This document shows positions 14,662 to 20,139 of a stretch of 20,139 nucleotides of DNA, piece by piece. This DNA comes from Nitrosomonadaceae bacterium. GTDB lineage: Bacteria; Pseudomonadota; Gammaproteobacteria; Burkholderiales; Nitrosomonadaceae. The notes beneath the pieces were generated by a model, which made no database searches, was not told the origin of the DNA, and was given only the letters and a program-made list of their open reading frames with translations. The first letter of the stretch is position 1. Each line of letters begins with the position of its first letter. Both the position numbers and the translations under genes were made by a program. The stretch spans positions 9,057 to 29,195 of the forward strand of contig CAKKRO010000128.1 of NCBI GenBank assembly GCA_919902625.1. Reading direction: 5' to 3'.

Positions 14662-15585
14662 ATGTGGATCATCGATAATTTTGTTTGGCTTTACATTTTC
14701 AGTACGGCTTTGCAAAAATTGTGCATAAACCAATTGACACAACAATTTCTGTTGAGACTGCTCAAACTGATAATTGCCTGAATTTAATCGCCAGCAGGTA
14801 AAAGCGCTGTAACGATAATGGGTTTCGTTGTCTTGAAAAACCTGTAAAGCGGTTTGACAGCCCGATTCAAATTTTGCGCCATAGGCAAGGATATTTTCAT
14901 TGAAACCGGCGCTGATGAAAATATCCGGGACTGCACCTCCATATAATTGAAGATTTATAAAGTCCACATTATTGTTTACGGCTGAGGCATCTAAATTTTC
15001 GATTCCGGTTGGAGAAAGCGTTAAATAATAGTATCTGTCGGTCTGTTGTCTAAATTGAGCGCCAATGGCGTTAAGCAGTAGCCTTAACTGCTTCCGGGAG
15101 GTCTGCCCGGAAAGGGGATATTCCCAGTCTATATCAAAGCCATCCAGGTCATAATGCTTAAGATAGGCCAGGAGATTGGCTGCAAAGTTAGCGGCATTTT
15201 GCTGGGGTGAGTAATCAGAATTCTGAAATATATTCGAAATCAGGTTTTTATCGCCCCAGTTCAGTGTAATGACGATCTTGATGCCGGGATTATTTTTTCG
15301 GGCATCCCTGAGTATATAATCCATGTAATCCTGGTTGGTCAGACCTCCCGGATGTGACGCAGCGTTGATATTGATGGTATATGATGAACCATCCCCGGCA
15401 GGAAGGGTGGTGATGTTTGTGGGAACTGTGGTTGCAAAGCAGATATACAGAATATCAATGGATTGATAGACGTTGTTTTGAATGAGTGCCTGATAACAAC
15501 TGCCGGGTGTGCGATAGTTGGTGAAAGCGGGTTCATCTTCGTTTAGAAAAATCCATGCATTGACGAGTTTCTTATTTCTTTTCAT
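14641..15585 (-). CDS. Glycoside hydrolase family 18 protein (chitinase/endoglycosidase-like)
   Basis: GH18 enzymes cleave chitin, peptidoglycan-like or N-glycan GlcNAc linkages by substrate-assisted catalysis. This 314-residue protein carries the complete DxxDxDxE motif in DGFDIDWEYP (148-157; catalytic Glu155). It also has the preceding beta-strand IKIVITLNWGD (~102-112), YYYLTLSP (~185-192) and FINLQLYGG (~209-217), the last resembling the Tyr-containing substrate-binding strand. There is no signal peptide: the N-terminus MKRNKKLVNAWIFLNEDE leads directly into the fold, so it is either cytoplasmic or exported another way. The last residues, EACRT plus stop, are encoded by the end of a decayed inverted-repeat element, which suggests the original C-terminus was replaced. 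Substrate is unknown. Confidence 0.82.
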   Translation of the reverse strand: MKRNKKLVNAWIFLNEDEPAFTNYRTPGSCYQALIQNNVYQSIDILYICFATTVPTNITTLPAGDGSSYTININAASHPGGLTNQDYMDYILRDARKNNPGIKIVITLNWGDKNLISNIFQNSDYSPQQNAANFAANLLAYLKHYDLDGFDIDWEYPLSGQTSRKQLRLLLNAIGAQFRQQTDRYYYLTLSPTGIENLDASAVNNNVDFINLQLYGGAVPDIFISAGFNENILAYGAKFESGCQTALQVFQDNETHYRYSAFTCWRLNSGNYQFEQSQQKLLCQLVYAQFLQSRTENVKPNKIIDDPHPEACRT

Positions 15586-15836
15586 AGTTCCCTGAAGTCA
15601 ATTGGACTGGGTTCAGTTGATTCATCATCATCTTGAGACTGATCCACAAGATCTGTTAAATAGGTTTTATTCTGTTCTTATAGGGAAAAACGAAAATACA
15701 GGAGCAGAATGATTTCTGCTGTGATAAAAGTCACAAACTTTGTTTGATTGATGCAGCACGGGATACTACATTCGCCACCTCATCTGTTGATGGCATGCCA
15801 GATTCAATTCCTCGCGATCGGGTTTATAAGGGATAC
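15586..15836. other. Intergenic region between pstS and the GH18 gene
   Basis: These 251 bases separate two minus-strand genes and should hold the GH18 promoter. I see no terminator with a U-run after pstS and no RNA gene. A CAGGGA stretch just before the ATG at 15585 is a possible ribosome binding site. Confidence 0.4.
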
Positions 15837-16853
15837 TTAGTAATGTTCGAATTCCAGGCGGCCTTCACGCCTGATCAGTTCATCGATAGTAAGACCCACT
15901 GCGGATACACCATTGAACACCGTTCCCGCCCTTTTCTTGTTGAAGTGCTCTAGCATGATCGTGTAGGCTCTGGGCGGTAATGGGAAGAACTTGACTTCTT
16001 TAACCAGGAGAAGGGCGTTCTTCATATAGAATTCAACAAACGCTTTGACTTCGGGTTTTTCTGCCGCTTTGATGTTCACATAGATAAAAATGGGGCGGGA
16101 TAACGGCTGGTAGCTTCCGTTTTCAACGGTTTCGGCGGATGGGAGAATGCCGCCTTCACCACTGTCTATCGCAACTGCGGTCACTTTATCTTGATTTCCG
16201 ATGTAATAGGCAAAACCGAAAAACCCCAACCCGTTCTTGTCGATGGCCACATTCTTTACCAATACATTGTCATCCTCGGATCCGGTAAAATCGCTACGGC
16301 TTGATCTGGCCTTGCCGACGATGGCCTTGGTAAAGTAGTCGAAAGTACCGGAATCCGCATCGGCACCGTAGAGTTTGAAGGCCTCATCCGGCCAAGCCGG
16401 GTTGATCTGATTCCATTTTGTGATTTTACCCTGGGCAGCGGGCTCCCATATTTTCTTTAATTCTGCGACGGTCATGGCTGTACTCCAAAAATTCCCTGGA
16501 TTGATCGCCACGGTCAATGCATCAAATGCCACGGGTATTTCGACGTATTGCACACGGGAGTTTTTGCATTCCGCCATTTCATTTTTCAGGATAGGGCGGG
16601 AAGCGTTAGCGATGTCTATCTCGCCGCGACAGAATTTCTTGAAGCCGCCACCGCTACCGGAGATATCAACCGTCACTTTGACGGCATTCCTTTTCGCGAT
16701 CTGAAACTTGTCCGCGATTGCTTTAGTGATGGGATAGACAGTGCTGGAGCCATCAATCTTGATCGTCGATTGAGCATTCGCAATACTGGCACTCATTAAC
16801 GTGCTCAATAAGAGCGGCATACTCAATCGCTTAAGGTTATGTAAGTTCAACAT
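15837..16853 (-). CDS. pstS: Periplasmic phosphate-binding protein, PstS family
   Basis: This is the substrate-binding protein of a high-affinity phosphate ABC importer. The mature protein follows a signal peptide (residues 1-27, cleaved near ANA|QST). Phosphate-binding motifs are IDGSSTVYPI at the mature N-terminus, SGSGGGFKKFCRGEIDIANASRP in the first lobe, and DADSGTFDYF in the second. Length from this start is 338 residues. I set the start at ATG 16851-16853 because a GGAGGG ribosome binding site precedes it and the signal peptide begins there; a longer frame to 16976 has neither. It is downstream of the phosphate-selective porin on the same strand. pstC, pstA, pstB and phoU are not in the window. 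The motif layout is close to the SphX/PstS branch. Confidence 0.93.
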   Translation of the reverse strand: MLNLHNLKRLSMPLLLSTLMSASIANAQSTIKIDGSSTVYPITKAIADKFQIAKRNAVKVTVDISGSGGGFKKFCRGEIDIANASRPILKNEMAECKNSRVQYVEIPVAFDALTVAINPGNFWSTAMTVAELKKIWEPAAQGKITKWNQINPAWPDEAFKLYGADADSGTFDYFTKAIVGKARSSRSDFTGSEDDNVLVKNVAIDKNGLGFFGFAYYIGNQDKVTAVAIDSGEGGILPSAETVENGSYQPLSRPIFIYVNIKAAEKPEVKAFVEFYMKNALLLVKEVKFFPLPPRAYTIMLEHFNKKRAGTVFNGVSAVGLTIDELIRREGRLEFEHY

Positions 16854-16857
16854 TTCA

Positions 16858-16863
16858 CCCTCC
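16858..16863 (-). promoter_or_regulatory. Ribosome binding site fixing the pstS start
   Basis: GGAGGG on the minus strand lies 4 bases before the ATG at 16853. It decides between this start and a longer open frame reaching 16976. Confidence 0.8.
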
Positions 16864-16929
16864 ATTGGTTTGAGATGATCGCCACATGTTTGATAGCTTG
16901 GTGCTCTGTGTTTCAGAATATTAACGCAT

Positions 16930-16947
16930 GTTTCCAGAGAATGACAG
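16930..16947 (-). promoter_or_regulatory. Possible Pho box upstream of pstS
   Basis: CTGTCATTCTCTGGAAAC on the minus strand has one perfect PhoB half-site (CTGTCAT), the right 4-base spacer and a poor second half. A TAATAT that could serve as -10 follows 6 bases later, closer than usual. The position, about 75 bases before the pstS ATG, is suitable. Confidence 0.45.
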
Positions 16948-16992
16948 AATCCTGCTTGATAAGCACTTGAATACAAATCAGGTGGATATTGC

Positions 16993-17023
16993 CGGGAATT
17001 CAGAAAATGATCCTGAATTCCCG
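16993..17023 (-). other. Perfect 11-bp hairpin between the porin gene and pstS
   Basis: CGGGAATTCAG pairs perfectly with CTGAATTCCCG around a 9-base loop, starting 17 bases after the porin stop. On the minus strand no U-run follows, so it is not a textbook intrinsic terminator. It may be a 3'-end stabiliser or partial attenuator separating the porin and pstS messages. Confidence 0.55.
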
Positions 17024-17039
17024 CTTTGTTTGCACTACC

Positions 17040-18797
17040 TTAAAAATCGACTGTAACCTGCGTCAGGAATGAACCAAAGTCAGCGTTATTCCATCCGTGA
17101 GTACGTGCACCGGCGCCGCCTGAATAACCATTCGTGTTTGTGGTTGGGGTTCCCGCTGTGTTGATATCCAACATGTAAATAACATTACTCTGGAATTTAA
17201 CATTCGAATGGGGATACCAGTTTAAACCAAACCTGACCATATCCGCCTTTCCGCCTTTAATCACACCGGAATTCATGTCAATGTAATCATAACCTGCAGC
17301 GACTTCCCATGCGCCCCAGCCTGCACCGTTCCACTGAAACGGCCGATTAGGCTTAATCCGGTTTGCTGCACCATTTCTGACATGATAAGCCTTGGATTCG
17401 CCGGTCAGGAAGTAACTCGCAAAACCGTAATAACCCGTCAGATGTTCATCGTTGTACCCAGTACCATTGATATTGGTACGTAAGTATTCGCCTTGTGCTG
17501 AGAATGGGCCGTAAACAAGCCAGGATTCCGCGCCATAGCGATCGTAACTGCTTACCCGGCGGTGAAGTGGATCACTCAGCGCGCCTGTGCTTAAGTTGCC
17601 GGTATTCAATATATTGGTACGATCCACGTTGGTTCCAGGGAAGGCAAAGAACGACATCCCGCCGCCACCTCCGTTGGATCCTTCGCCCACCATCGTGCCG
17701 TCAGCCCGATACTGGGTGTTAACCGCAGTGTGTCCCGCAGAGATACCGACATGCATGAACTTAGTTTCACTTTCCATCCAGGGCCGGCCACTGATACGGC
17801 CGATGCCTTGCCAGCCGGTATCGCCGGAACCGTTATTGCGGCTTTGGTTGCCATTGGCGTTCACCGAGGTGGAAGCGGCCGACCAAGAACCAATAGGTTC
17901 TGTTTGAAAAGCCAATCCGGTCTGCCACCGCTGAACTGCGTAGTTGGCGCCGATACCTGTTTTGTAAGTATTGGGATTGTCGACGAATGAGTTGACCGAC
18001 ATATGACGCTCAATGAAAGTGAGGTAGCGGTTACTGGCGGCCTCTTCCAAACTGAACGGCTCCTTGAAGGAACCTAATTTATAGGACAGCTCATTGGTAT
18101 GATTCAACCGTACAAACGCATCGGTAATTCCTGATCCAACAGTACCATTGCCGCGGCTAAAATCGTACTCGAATTTATAATCCCATATTTTGTAAAAAGT
18201 ACCTTCAGCACCTAGACGTGCACGGCGGATGTTCATGCCACTATTCAATTCATTGGGTGTGTTAGTTCCGAAAGCAGGGTCAGGTTCATTGATAAAATTG
18301 TATTGCGAGGCGGGTTGTATCCGTCCATTGAGCGACATTGAAAAATTGCCATCCTTGGTTGCCCAATGCAGACCGCGGTCATCAAAAGTCCCGTGTATTT
18401 TCTCAACTTCCTTGACACGCTCTTCGAGTATTGAAACTTGACCTTTAAGCTGTTCTTTTTCAGCCTTTTCTCGCAATCTTGTCAGGCGATCACTCCCAGC
18501 TTTATGGCTCGCTTCCGCCCTCTGATCCTCATGAGCTGGAGCTAATTCAGCCGCTTCTATTTTTTTCGGAGATTCTGCTGGAGATTGCGATGGGGTTGCC
18601 AGTACTTTCGGTGTTTCTGTTTTTGCCGGCGCATTCTCGGATTTTACGTAGGTACCCATATGGACCCGGCCAGGCCCAGGCTCTGCAAAAATCTGCTTGG
18701 TTTTAGTGTCCACGTATAAATCCAGTGCATAAGCACTGGATATTGCACCTAAACTGATTAAAACTACGATTGCCAAAATAAGTCTGAATAATTTCAT
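17040..18797 (-). CDS. Phosphate-selective porin, OprO/OprP type
   Basis: This is an outer-membrane anion channel that lets phosphate into the periplasm under starvation. The 585-residue precursor has a signal peptide (about residues 1-24, cleavage near AYA|LDL). A proline/alanine-rich linker follows (~55-95). A coiled-coil segment (~104-135, RLTRLREKAEKEQLKGQVSILEERVKEVEK) would mediate trimer contacts. The beta-barrel runs from ~145, with RRARLGAEGTFYKIWDYKFEYDFS and KLGSFKEPFSLEEAASNRYLTFIERH as family hallmarks. The chain ends in QVTVDF, with the terminal Phe recognised by the Bam machinery. A tandem Pho box and a TATAAA -10 lie upstream, so PhoB control is well supported. Phosphate rather than pyrophosphate specificity is inferred from the family and the pstS neighbour. 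Confidence 0.93.
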   Translation of the reverse strand: MKLFRLILAIVVLISLGAISSAYALDLYVDTKTKQIFAEPGPGRVHMGTYVKSENAPAKTETPKVLATPSQSPAESPKKIEAAELAPAHEDQRAEASHKAGSDRLTRLREKAEKEQLKGQVSILEERVKEVEKIHGTFDDRGLHWATKDGNFSMSLNGRIQPASQYNFINEPDPAFGTNTPNELNSGMNIRRARLGAEGTFYKIWDYKFEYDFSRGNGTVGSGITDAFVRLNHTNELSYKLGSFKEPFSLEEAASNRYLTFIERHMSVNSFVDNPNTYKTGIGANYAVQRWQTGLAFQTEPIGSWSAASTSVNANGNQSRNNGSGDTGWQGIGRISGRPWMESETKFMHVGISAGHTAVNTQYRADGTMVGEGSNGGGGGMSFFAFPGTNVDRTNILNTGNLSTGALSDPLHRRVSSYDRYGAESWLVYGPFSAQGEYLRTNINGTGYNDEHLTGYYGFASYFLTGESKAYHVRNGAANRIKPNRPFQWNGAGWGAWEVAAGYDYIDMNSGVIKGGKADMVRFGLNWYPHSNVKFQSNVIYMLDINTAGTPTTNTNGYSGGAGARTHGWNNADFGSFLTQVTVDF

Positions 18798-18847
18798 AGT
18801 CTGTCTTTGATCCGGGGTTTAAAAATAAGTCATATAAGATGGCAATC

Positions 18848-18853
18848 TTTATA
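18848..18853 (-). promoter_or_regulatory. -10 element of the porin promoter
   Basis: TATAAA on the minus strand lies 10 bases downstream of the proximal Pho box, the spacing expected for PhoB-activated promoters in which the box replaces the -35. It sits about 50 bases before the porin ATG. Confidence 0.7.
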
Positions 18854-18863
18854 GCGCAGGAAT

Positions 18864-18881
18864 GTTACAGTTTTATGACAG
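18864..18881 (-). promoter_or_regulatory. Pho box, promoter-proximal
   Basis: CTGTCATAAAACTGTAAC on the minus strand nearly matches the PhoB consensus: CTGTCAT, a 4-base A-rich spacer, then CTGTAAC. It lies immediately upstream of the -10 for the porin gene. Confidence 0.85.
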
Positions 18882-18891
18882 TTGCAGTTTT

Positions 18892-18909
18892 GTTGCATTT
18901 ATATGACAA
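18892..18909 (-). promoter_or_regulatory. Pho box, distal
   Basis: TTGTCATATAAATGCAAC on the minus strand is a second PhoB site 10 bases upstream of the proximal box. A further half-site, CTGCAAC, fills the gap and overlaps the proximal box by one base, giving about five half-sites in all. Confidence 0.65.
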
Positions 18910-19216
18910 GGTGTTTTTATTCGGAAGTGTAGTGATTGGCAGGTTAACTGCTTGTATTACAGCCGGTTCATTCTTAAAATATGCCCCTGCATTTCATAGG
19001 CCGGTAACAGGTGTTTTGTTCGGGATATGACTTGTCATGCTTTGGTTTTTTGAATTGACGGGAACTTTCCATGAGAAAGCAACTGTCACTATAAAGTGTT
19101 TAGTCAGGAGTTTGGTTTTTCTGTGCTAAACACCTATTTCTATTAACTAAATTTGTTATTATTCGCCTCAAGGTAAGTTGGGATAATCTCATTTCACGTA
19201 CCAGGATATTTGCATC

Positions 19217-19648
19217 ATGGAAGATATACTGATAACCATCCAGCAATGGATTCCTGTCAATGTACTGGTCGGTTTGACGGTGGCCTCCATCATCGGCTTC
19301 GTGGGTTCTCTGATCGCAATTCCCTGGATTCTGATTCGACTTCCGGGTGATTATTTTGATATGCGTGTTCCACGGCACTGGATGAAGGATCACCATCCCG
19401 TGCTGCGCATAATCGGCCTGATCGTCAAGAATTGCCTGGGTGCTGTATTTCTGGCGGCCGGTTTCTTGATGCTCTTCTTGCCGGGGCAAGGCTTGCTGAC
19501 CATGCTGATCGGAATCTCATTCATGGATTTCCCCAACAAACGCAGACTGGAAGCCAGAATCGTCGGACAGCCTGCGATATTGAATGCGATCAATCGTATG
19601 CGGCATAAATTCAATAAATCGCCGTTGATAGTGGTAGGAAATGCCTGA
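19217..19648 (+). CDS. PGPGW family small membrane protein
   Basis: This is a 143-residue inner-membrane protein of unknown function. Helix one is at about 14-40 (VLVGLTVASIIGFVGSLIAIPWILI). An amphipathic loop carries LPGDYFDMRVPRHWMKDHHP. Helices two and three surround the turn FLPGQGLLTMLIG, the counterpart of the PGPGW motif named for the family, at about 75-110. The C-terminal ~35 residues are basic and probably cytoplasmic. It is transcribed alone, convergent with the methyltransferase gene ending at 19673. The ribosome binding site is weak (AGGA, about 12 bases upstream). Confidence 0.82.
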   Translation: MEDILITIQQWIPVNVLVGLTVASIIGFVGSLIAIPWILIRLPGDYFDMRVPRHWMKDHHPVLRIIGLIVKNCLGAVFLAAGFLMLFLPGQGLLTMLIGISFMDFPNKRRLEARIVGQPAILNAINRMRHKFNKSPLIVVGNA

Positions 19649-19672
19649 GGAATCTTGTCCAAGAGATAGCTC

Positions 19673-20139
19673 CTACTTCTTTCTAAACTCCGCCAACGCT
19701 TCAATATGCGGCGTATGTGGAAACAGATCAACGAGTTGCATATCAACAATTAACCAGCCATTCTGGCTAAAAATCCAGGCATCGTGGGCAAAAGTTTCCG
19801 GGTTGCAGGAGATGTAGTAAATCGTTTTTAAAGACACGAAGCTTTCAAAAAAGCCGTGCAGTTTTTTTAACCCGGAGCGGGGCGGGTCGAGCACCAGTGT
19901 TTCTGCGTCGATGACATATTTTTTAAGATGCTTCCAGATGAACGGCTTAAACAGATCGGCAACCTGAGGGTTGATCCTGGCGAGGTTCCTGGCTTTGAGC
20001 GATTGAATCGCGCTGTGTTCGGATTCGTAGGCGATGATCGATGTGCAATTGGATTCGGCGATGATTTGCGTGAAATTTCCTGAACCGCAGAATAACTCGA
20101 CCACTTTGCCCGGATGAGGATTTTGCGCGAGTTTTTCTC
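19673..20139 (-). CDS. RNA (uracil-C5-)-methyltransferase, RlmD/TrmA family (5' end outside the window)
   Basis: This is the C-terminal catalytic part of a SAM-dependent m5U RNA methyltransferase. The frame is open to the window edge, so the gene continues beyond 20139; the GTG at 20104 is an internal valine. Motif I is KVVELFCGSGNFT. The DPPRSGL motif follows, then the catalytic cysteine in YISCNPETFAHD, and the family C-terminus LVDLFPHTPHIEALAEF. Family members modify U1939 or U747 of 23S rRNA (RlmD, RlmC) or U54 of tRNA (TrmA). The N-terminal part needed to choose among them, including any TRAM domain or Fe-S cysteines, is not visible. Confidence 0.9.
   Translation of the reverse strand, partial: EKLAQNPHPGKVVELFCGSGNFTQIIAESNCTSIIAYESEHSAIQSLKARNLARINPQVADLFKPFIWKHLKKYVIDAETLVLDPPRSGLKKLHGFFESFVSLKTIYYISCNPETFAHDAWIFSQNGWLIVDMQLVDLFPHTPHIEALAEFRKK

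Larger units (their letters stand above)
18798..19216. other. Divergent intergenic region (porin and PGPGW genes)
   Basis: This 419-base region has the Pho boxes and -10 for the porin in its left third. The remaining ~300 bases up to the plus-strand gene at 19217 are AT-rich. They must hold that gene's promoter, but I see no convincing -35/-10, RNA gene or repeat. A 63-codon open frame (18839-19030) crosses the Pho boxes and looks non-coding. Confidence 0.5.

Noticed and set aside
16854..16976. Longer PstS beginning at 16976
   Set aside because: The signal peptide and a strong GGAGGG ribosome binding site both point to ATG 16853, and the extension overlaps the candidate Pho box.
18839..19030. 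Small plus-strand gene of 63 codons
   Set aside because: It runs through the Pho boxes and -10 of the porin promoter and has no ribosome binding site.

Overview
The window reads as a chromosomal segment of a Gram-negative proteobacterium. It has outer-membrane porins, signal peptides and a Pho-regulated porin. The hydrogenase subunits look most like the soluble NAD-reducing hydrogenase of Ralstonia-type Betaproteobacteria. A Nitrosomonadaceae-like betaproteobacterium is my best guess, but this is inference from family resemblance, because no phylogenetic marker is complete here.

Layout. (1) 1-2782: the tail of an unidentified gene and its terminator, a periplasmic L,D-transpeptidase (minus strand), and a divergent six-helix membrane protein of unknown function with a C-terminal beta-sandwich-like domain. 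(2) 2852-12720, minus strand, read right to left: a DUF1614 membrane protein, then hoxF-hoxU-hoxY-hoxH (group 3d bidirectional NAD-linked [NiFe]-hydrogenase), the endopeptidase gene hoxW, a hupE-like permease gene, hypA, hypB, a short hypF, and hslO (Hsp33). A small DUF2905 gene on the plus strand sits between hoxH and hoxW. (3) 12721-13094: an intergenic region holding a 168-bp element with 22-bp imperfect terminal inverted repeats. (4) 13095-15585: an HDOD protein, a MEKHLA-domain protein and a GH18 glycosidase-like protein. The last few codons and stop of the GH18 gene come from a decayed copy of the same inverted-repeat element. (5) 15837-18797: pstS and an OprO/OprP-type phosphate-selective porin. 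A clear tandem Pho box and -10 lie upstream of the porin. (6) 19217-20139: a small PGPGW-type membrane protein and the C-terminal part of an RNA m5U methyltransferase that runs off the window.

How the parts work together. HoxF and HoxU form the NAD(H)-reactive diaphorase module and HoxY and HoxH the hydrogenase module. HoxW trims HoxH after nickel insertion, HypA and HypB deliver nickel, the HupE-like protein is a likely nickel permease, and HypF contributes to the CN ligand pathway. hypC, hypD, hypE and a full-length hypF are not in the window, so maturation must rely on genes elsewhere. PstS and the porin form a phosphate-scavenging pair controlled by PhoB.

The most unusual points are: the Hsp33 in the hyp cluster lacks two of its four zinc-binding cysteines, replaced by Glu and Asp; hypF encodes only the Kae1-like half; the HoxE-like domain of HoxF has a shifted cysteine pair; and an inverted-repeat element has supplied the end of a coding region.
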